Below are positions 5,539 to 9,406 of a stretch of DNA of 9,406 nt, piece by piece; position 1 is the stretch's first letter; the number at the start of each line of letters is the position of its first letter. A model generated the notes under the pieces. That model was given only the letters and a program-made list of their open reading frames with translations. It was not told the DNA's origin and ran no database searches. A program made the position numbers and the translations under genes. The stretch is from Oceanospirillaceae bacterium (GTDB lineage Bacteria; Pseudomonadota; Gammaproteobacteria; Pseudomonadales; Balneatricaceae): positions 48,322 to 57,727 of the forward strand of contig DPHB01000057.1 of NCBI GenBank assembly GCA_003521845.1, given 5' to 3'.

Positions 5539-7005
5539 CTAACAAGGCTCAGACAATTCCAAATTTTTTGGCCAATAGGGGTCGGCAAAGTGATTAAAAG
5601 CGATATTGGCAAAATCCGGCATAACGGCACCATCACAGGCCAAGTAATAAACTTCACTTGCAAGCGGTGCGAAGCCAGCATAAAAATGTTGCATGGACTT
5701 TACCACTATGCCCTTCTTAGCTGACAAATCAATGTCAAAATTACCAAAGCCACTAGGGTGTAATGCTTGAGAACGATTGGCCACCAAGACAATATCGAGG
5801 TTATTGGCTGCCTGCACCCAAACAGCCTTGCCCATGGCTATACTGCTAGAACCAAAATCTTGTTGAGCATCATCGACAATAGCTTTTACTTCCACGTCAA
5901 TGTCTATCGGCTGCCCGGATGCAGGCCCAACTTTGCCGCCAATACGCAACTTGATTACGGCACCGATACCGCCCTCCTCACACAACCAAACAGCTTGCGG
6001 GTCCCAAAAATAACCAATAACCATATCGCTAATTTGAGCATCTATAAGACCAGCTAAAGCAAAGGTTGCATCAGAAGGTGCGCCGGCACCGGCGTTATCA
6101 GCCACATCGCCGAATACGATAGGGCCTTGCTGTGCCGTTTGTAAAATACTAATGGCTTGTGAAATGGTCACAGTATCTTGTACACACTGCTCTTTCATAT
6201 GCCAAACTTGCTGCGCCAAATCTCTGGCAATTGTGGCCCCCAAATCAGGCTGATTATCGGTCACTACCAGTATCTTACCGCTAGTAGCGGGCACATCTTG
6301 CCAAGGAAAGCCGTGGGCAAAGGACACTGACAAGATACCGACCTGCTGTTCCAGCGCTTGCATATGGCTGACAAATTCTTTAACAGGTGACTGTGGCGTA
6401 CGCCATAGGTTTATGGTGTGGGTATCACACATTTGGGTATGAGGTTTTATATGCCCTGCTTGGGCCTGCAAACACAAATCAAACAGTTCCACAGCGCGTG
6501 GCATGACATCAATGTGCGGGTACTCTTTAAAGGTAATGACAAGGTTGGCACTGTCTATAATGGCTGACGTAATACTGCAATGCAGATCCAGTTCCACACC
6601 AATAATGGTATCAGGACCACAAATGGCGCGTAACCCTTGTAAAAGGTCACCTTCGCAATCCACATAGCCATCAGCCGTCATGGCACCATGCATATGTAAT
6701 AGCACGATATCTATCTGGCCTGCTTGCTTGGCATCATGCAATATATAGTCACGCAAGTGCTCGTAGGTATTGCGTGTTGTAGTACCACCAGGCTGAGCGT
6801 AGGCACTAAGGCTTTCTACTACCCTGCCGCCTTTGGCTTCGGTCTGTTCACGCCAATAATGCAACGGCTGGGTCGCATAGTTAGCAGGCCTTTGCGTAGC
6901 ATCGCCCCAATCTAGCAAGGTTTGAGCAAAGGCATTCATGCCCGTGGGAATATTGGCAAAACTGTTGGTTTCGGTGCCTAAACAGGCAATAAAAGTGGTA
7001 AACAT
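5539..7005 (-). CDS. M81 family metallopeptidase (MlrC-like)
   Basis: The 488-residue protein has the two-part layout of the M81/MlrC family, whose founding member cleaves linearised microcystin in Sphingomonas-type bacteria. Most homologues have unknown substrates. The N-terminal half has the zinc-ligand pattern: D140 and H142 in VELDLH, and H164 in EYPHID. The spacing equals the D-x-H-x(21)-H described for MlrC. HMHGAMTADGYVDCEGD (104-120) is also typical. The C-terminal half opens with the conserved FGDVADNAGAGAPSDAT. No signal peptide is seen, so it is probably cytoplasmic. GAAGG lies about six bases before ATG 7005. It sits between hpaR and hpaF, pointing away from hpaF. It is not a known step of 4-hydroxyphenylacetate breakdown, so its substrate may be an amide or peptide-like relative of these aromatics, or it may be an unrelated insertion. 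Confidence 0.85.
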   Translation of the reverse strand: MFTTFIACLGTETNSFANIPTGMNAFAQTLLDWGDATQRPANYATQPLHYWREQTEAKGGRVVESLSAYAQPGGTTTRNTYEHLRDYILHDAKQAGQIDIVLLHMHGAMTADGYVDCEGDLLQGLRAICGPDTIIGVELDLHCSITSAIIDSANLVITFKEYPHIDVMPRAVELFDLCLQAQAGHIKPHTQMCDTHTINLWRTPQSPVKEFVSHMQALEQQVGILSVSFAHGFPWQDVPATSGKILVVTDNQPDLGATIARDLAQQVWHMKEQCVQDTVTISQAISILQTAQQGPIVFGDVADNAGAGAPSDATFALAGLIDAQISDMVIGYFWDPQAVWLCEEGGIGAVIKLRIGGKVGPASGQPIDIDVEVKAIVDDAQQDFGSSSIAMGKAVWVQAANNLDIVLVANRSQALHPSGFGNFDIDLSAKKGIVVKSMQHFYAGFAPLASEVYYLACDGAVMPDFANIAFNHFADPYWPKNLELSEPC

Positions 7006-7026
7006 AAATACCTTCGAGCTAATTAA

Positions 7027-7248
7027 CTAAGGTGCAATATCTGATTGTTCTAACAGGGTGCCACCTTGCCATAATTCATACTCGCTAATATCGATATCAT
7101 CATTCTATACAACGACATAGCCACCCTTCTCTACTTTCGCTAATTGGAATAAAGACGAATCACTGAGAGCGGCAAAGGCGCGCTTATCTAACAAAGGGGC
7201 TGCGGCTTGCTGAATGCTTGAGTATCCCACATCTTTAACAATGCGTCT
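7027..7248 (-). pseudogene. Decayed DUF2442-like gene fragment
   Basis: On the minus strand a frame open from 7248 to TAG 7027-7029 reads ...AAPLLDKRAFAALSDSSLF, then QLAKVEKGGYVVV, a TAG stop (7105-7107), and NDDIDISEYELWQGGTLLE. This resembles the C-terminal part of DUF2442 proteins, which have a PxLxxxxFxxLxDxxxF block and a final Trp-Asn/Asp...DI(D)...EL(Y/W) block. The internal TAG stands where the family has Trp (TGG), so it looks like a nonsense mutation. The N-terminal part is missing and there is no start codon or Shine-Dalgarno sequence. Family recognition is from memory and needs a profile search. Confidence 0.5.
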
Positions 7249-7331
7249 CTATTAGCGGTGGCCCATTGCATGACGAAATTTTCGGCTTTCTTAGGCAAAT
7301 CACCTGCCAACATTTCCAAATCACTTAACAT
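7188..7331 (-). pseudogene. Truncated DUF4160-like gene fragment
   Basis: A 47-codon frame (ATG 7331 to TAG 7188-7190) reads MLSDLEMLAGDLPKKAENFV, then MQWATANRDALLKMWDTQ, and ends AFSKPQPLC. The pattern LPxxAxxxVxxWxxxNxxxLLxxW resembles the C-terminal end of DUF4160 proteins. The His-rich N-terminal half is absent; its place is taken by the hpaF promoter region. It overlaps the DUF2442-like frame, and the order DUF4160 then DUF2442 is the usual one for this pair. The short ORF has no good ribosome binding site. I read it as the relic of a small accessory two-gene module. Confidence 0.45.
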
Positions 7332-7346
7332 TGCGCATAAAACTAT

Positions 7347-7383
7347 TTGCAACGTCAAAACAATTTAGTTAATATGTTAACTA
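7347..7383 (+). promoter_or_regulatory. hpaF promoter region with the best HpaR-type operator
   Basis: 7366-7383 reads TAGTTAATATGTTAACTA, with perfect 7-bp arms around TATG. It matches 17/18 of the consensus shared with the sites before hpaR and the flavin reductase gene. A possible promoter is TTGCAA (7347-7352), a 17-bp spacer and TAATAT (7370-7375), so the operator would cover the -10. The boxes are weak matches, whereas the palindrome is unmistakable. It lies 30 bp before the hpaF start codon. Confidence 0.65.
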
Positions 7384-7412
7384 TATTAGAAACAAGCATT
7401 GAGGACAGCACC

Positions 7413-7802
7413 ATGCCCCACGTAACAATGGAATACTCAGCCAACCTAGAAAATCAGGTTGATATGACCGCCCTATGCAAACTAGTCCACACCACTGGTC
7501 TAGAGACCGGCTTGTTTGAACTTGGCGCCGTGCGCGTGCGTGCCTTACGAGCTGATCACTATGCTATCGCCGACCTTATGGAAGCTAACAGTTTTATCGA
7601 CGTGTCTATTCGCATCGGCCTAGGCCGCAGCGACGAAGATAAGAAGCGCTTAGGCCAAGCCATCAACGATGCCATGGTTGCAGCTCTAGAGCCACAACTT
7701 GCCGAACCCCATTTTGCACTTTCCATTGAAGTGCGTGAGATCAACTCACCAATGAGCTGGAAGGTAAACGCTATTCACCCCCGCATTCGTAATGCCCAAT
7801 AA
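7413..7802 (+). CDS. hpaF: 5-carboxymethyl-2-hydroxymuconate Delta-isomerase HpaF
   Basis: The enzyme shifts the double bond of 5-carboxymethyl-2-hydroxymuconate in the homoprotocatechuate pathway, feeding the decarboxylase step. It belongs to the tautomerase superfamily, in which the N-terminal proline left after removal of Met is the catalytic base. The 129-residue product begins Met-Pro-His (MPHVTMEYSANL), as in E. coli HpaF (126 residues, MPHFIVECSDN), and carries the IDVSIRIGLGRSDEDKKRLGQAI helix region. ATG 7413 is therefore the start: GAGG lies eight bases upstream, and an upstream in-frame TTG (7347) would bury the catalytic proline and translate through the operator. hpaE follows after 14 bases in the same transcript. 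Confidence 0.9.
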   Translation: MPHVTMEYSANLENQVDMTALCKLVHTTGLETGLFELGAVRVRALRADHYAIADLMEANSFIDVSIRIGLGRSDEDKKRLGQAINDAMVAALEPQLAEPHFALSIEVREINSPMSWKVNAIHPRIRNAQ

Positions 7803-7816
7803 CTAGGGAGATCAAC

Positions 7817-9328
7817 ATGAGTACTTTTGAACAAAACAAAATCGATGCTGCCGCATACTTGAAGCAGTTTGATAAGGGCGTCCTTAACTACATCGACGGC
7901 CAGCAAATGGAAGCCTTGGATAATTCTTGGTTTAATACTGATTCTCCTATCGACCTAGAATTTCTTGCTAAGGTTGCCCGTGGTAAAGAAGCAGACATGG
8001 ACCTAGCTGCAGAAGCGGCCGATCGCGGTTTTAAAGTATGGTCTGGCATGACTGGCAAAGAACGTCAAAAGATCCTGCACGCCGTTGCCGATGGCATCGT
8101 TGCACGCGCCCGTGAAATTGCTTTGTTGGAATGTATCGACACTGGTCAGTCCCTAAAGTTTATGGCGAAAGCGGCCCTACGTGGTGCCGAAAACTTCCGT
8201 TTCTTCGCCGACAAGGCTGTTGAAGCACAAGACGGCCAATCTTTATACGTTGCTGGTCAAGTTAACGTCACCAAGCGTTACCCAATTGGTCCAGTGGGCG
8301 TTATCACCCCTTGGAACACACCATTCATGCTGTCCACTTGGAAAATTGCCCCTGCCCTAGCAGCCGGTTGTTCCATCGTGCACAAGCCAGCTGAATTCTC
8401 CCCACTAACCGCCAACTTGTTGGTGCAAATCGCTAACGAAGCGGGCCTACCTAAGGGCGTGTGGAACTTGGTGAACGGTATGGGCGAAGACGCTGGTAAG
8501 CGTTTGACCGAGCACCCACTCATTAAAGCTGTGGCTTTTGTTGGTGAAAGCAGCACCGGTTCTTTAATTCAGAAGCAAGGCGCCGACACGCTAAAGCGCG
8601 CTCACCTAGAATTGGGCGGTAAGAATCCAGTTTTGGTATTTGCTGACGCCGACCTAGAAAAAGCCGCTGACGCTGCTGCCTTTATGATCTACTCACTAAA
8701 TGGCGAACGTTGCACATCTTCTTCACGTTTATTGGTAGAAGAAAGCATTTACGAAGAGTTCTGTGGCATGGTTGCTGAACGCGCTAACAACATCAAAGTG
8801 GGTCACCCATTAGACCCAGAAACAGTTGTTGGCCCGCTGGTACACCCAGAGCACGAAGCCAAAGTCATTTCTTACTTTAAAGCCGCTGTGGAAGAAGGCG
8901 CAACCATCGCTGCCGGCGGTGAAAAGATTGCCGACCTTCCTGGTTGCTTTGTTAGGCCTACCCTGTTCACTCAGGCTCACAACAAAATGAGCATTGCCCA
9001 AGAAGAGATCTTTGGCCCAGTGTTAACCGCCATTCCATTCAAGGACGACGCTGACGCTATCGCTATCGCCAACGACGTTGAATTTGGCCTAGCCGGTTAC
9101 CTATGGAGCCAAAATGTTGAGCGCTGCTGGGCTATTGCCGACCAGCTAGAAGCGGGTATGATCTGGGTTAACTCCGAAAACTCGCGCCACCTACCCGCAC
9201 CATTTGGTGGTGTAAAAGCCTCCGGCATTGGCCGTGACGGTGGTGACTGGTCGTTTGATTTCTACATGGAAACTAAGAACATCAGCTTTGCTATGGCAGG
9301 CCATACGCCACCTAAATTAGCTAAGTAA
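7817..9328 (+). CDS. hpaE: 5-carboxymethyl-2-hydroxymuconate semialdehyde dehydrogenase HpaE
   Basis: This NAD-dependent dehydrogenase of the ALDH superfamily oxidises 5-carboxymethyl-2-hydroxymuconate semialdehyde, the ring-cleavage product of homoprotocatechuate, to the diacid used by HpaF. The 503 residues show the ALDH set: Asn167 in TPWNTPFM, Lys190 in HKPAE, catalytic Glu265 in LELGGKNP, nucleophile Cys299 in NGERCTSSSR, and the EEIFGP motif near 394-399. GERCT and the late PFGGVKASGIGRDGGDWSF region match HpaE better than generic ALDHs. The N-terminus is about 15 residues longer than in E. coli HpaE. GGGAG lies seven bases upstream of ATG 7817. ALDH specificity is hard to read from sequence alone; the neighbour hpaF and the HpaR-type operator make this assignment likely. 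Confidence 0.88.
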   Translation: MSTFEQNKIDAAAYLKQFDKGVLNYIDGQQMEALDNSWFNTDSPIDLEFLAKVARGKEADMDLAAEAADRGFKVWSGMTGKERQKILHAVADGIVARAREIALLECIDTGQSLKFMAKAALRGAENFRFFADKAVEAQDGQSLYVAGQVNVTKRYPIGPVGVITPWNTPFMLSTWKIAPALAAGCSIVHKPAEFSPLTANLLVQIANEAGLPKGVWNLVNGMGEDAGKRLTEHPLIKAVAFVGESSTGSLIQKQGADTLKRAHLELGGKNPVLVFADADLEKAADAAAFMIYSLNGERCTSSSRLLVEESIYEEFCGMVAERANNIKVGHPLDPETVVGPLVHPEHEAKVISYFKAAVEEGATIAAGGEKIADLPGCFVRPTLFTQAHNKMSIAQEEIFGPVLTAIPFKDDADAIAIANDVEFGLAGYLWSQNVERCWAIADQLEAGMIWVNSENSRHLPAPFGGVKASGIGRDGGDWSFDFYMETKNISFAMAGHTPPKLAK

Positions 9329-9338
9329 ACAATACATC

Positions 9339-9406
9339 GTTCATTGCGAGCAGCAATAACCGTCATTGCGAGCAACAATAACTGTCATTGCGAGCGTAGC
9401 GCGGCA
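9339..9406. repeat. 22-bp tandem repeats built on TCATTGCGAGC
   Basis: The 11-mer TCATTGCGAGC occurs at 9341, 9363 and 9385, exactly 22 bp apart. The first two copies are followed by A/G-variant CAATAAC spacers. The third runs into GTAGCGCGGCA at the window edge, the form often seen as a dispersed repeat in proteobacterial genomes. The array starts 11 bp after the hpaE stop and may continue beyond the window. It is too short-spaced and too similar throughout for a CRISPR array. It probably consists of REP-type elements at the 3' end of the hpaE transcript. Confidence 0.6.

Noticed and set aside
5767..6057. 96-codon + strand frame inside the M81 gene
   Set aside because: It is antisense to a well-conserved region of the peptidase and has no translation signals.
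7347..7412. TTG start giving hpaF a 22-residue N-terminal extension
   Set aside because: It would remove the catalytic N-terminal proline and translate through the operator; ATG 7413 has a good GAGG and starts Met-Pro-His.
9339..9406. CRISPR array
   Set aside because: The period is 22 bp, the spacers are about 11 bp and nearly identical, and no cas gene is present.

Overview
The window looks like a chromosomal aromatic-catabolism region of a gammaproteobacterium, probably a marine member of the Pseudomonadales/Oceanospirillales. This rests on three things: the paa and hpa proteins resemble the Pseudomonas and enterobacterial families, the G+C content is moderate, and REP-like palindromes lie between genes. 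Species cannot be fixed from the sequence.

Layout. Positions 1-82 hold a repeat fragment and a terminator of an upstream gene. Positions 90-3888 carry a promoter and the complete phenylacetyl-CoA epoxidase operon paaABCDE (+ strand). Positions 3889-4386 contain a REP-like hairpin, an unlisted 58-codon ORF on the minus strand with its own promoter and Shine-Dalgarno sequence, and the promoter/operator of a flavin reductase gene (4387-4872, +). Positions 4900-5003 hold a nested four-arm palindrome between convergent genes. Positions 5020-5454 (-) encode an HpaR-type MarR regulator, followed on the same strand by an M81/MlrC-type metallopeptidase (5539-7005, -). Positions 7027-7331 (-) hold decayed remnants that look like a DUF4160-DUF2442 pair. 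Positions 7366-9328 (+) carry an operator, hpaF and hpaE of the homoprotocatechuate meta-cleavage route. The window ends in 22-bp tandem repeats.

How it works together. PaaABCE, matured with the help of PaaD, epoxidises the ring of phenylacetyl-CoA. HpaE and HpaF act on the ring-cleavage product of homoprotocatechuate, made from 4-hydroxyphenylacetate. The flavin reductase probably supplies FADH2/FMNH2 to a 4-hydroxyphenylacetate hydroxylase (HpaB) that is not in the window. Near-identical 18-bp palindromes of the form TAGTTAACATGTTAACTA lie in front of the flavin reductase gene, hpaR and hpaF. This suggests that one HpaR-type repressor controls all three and places the flavin reductase in the hpa regulon. 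The paa promoter instead carries a widely spaced TGATAC dyad that resembles a PaaX-type operator.

No clearly new system is proven. The items most worth a second look are the covarying nested palindrome, the M81 peptidase inside the hpa regulon, the short ORF at 4040-4216 and the decayed gene pair at 7027-7331.
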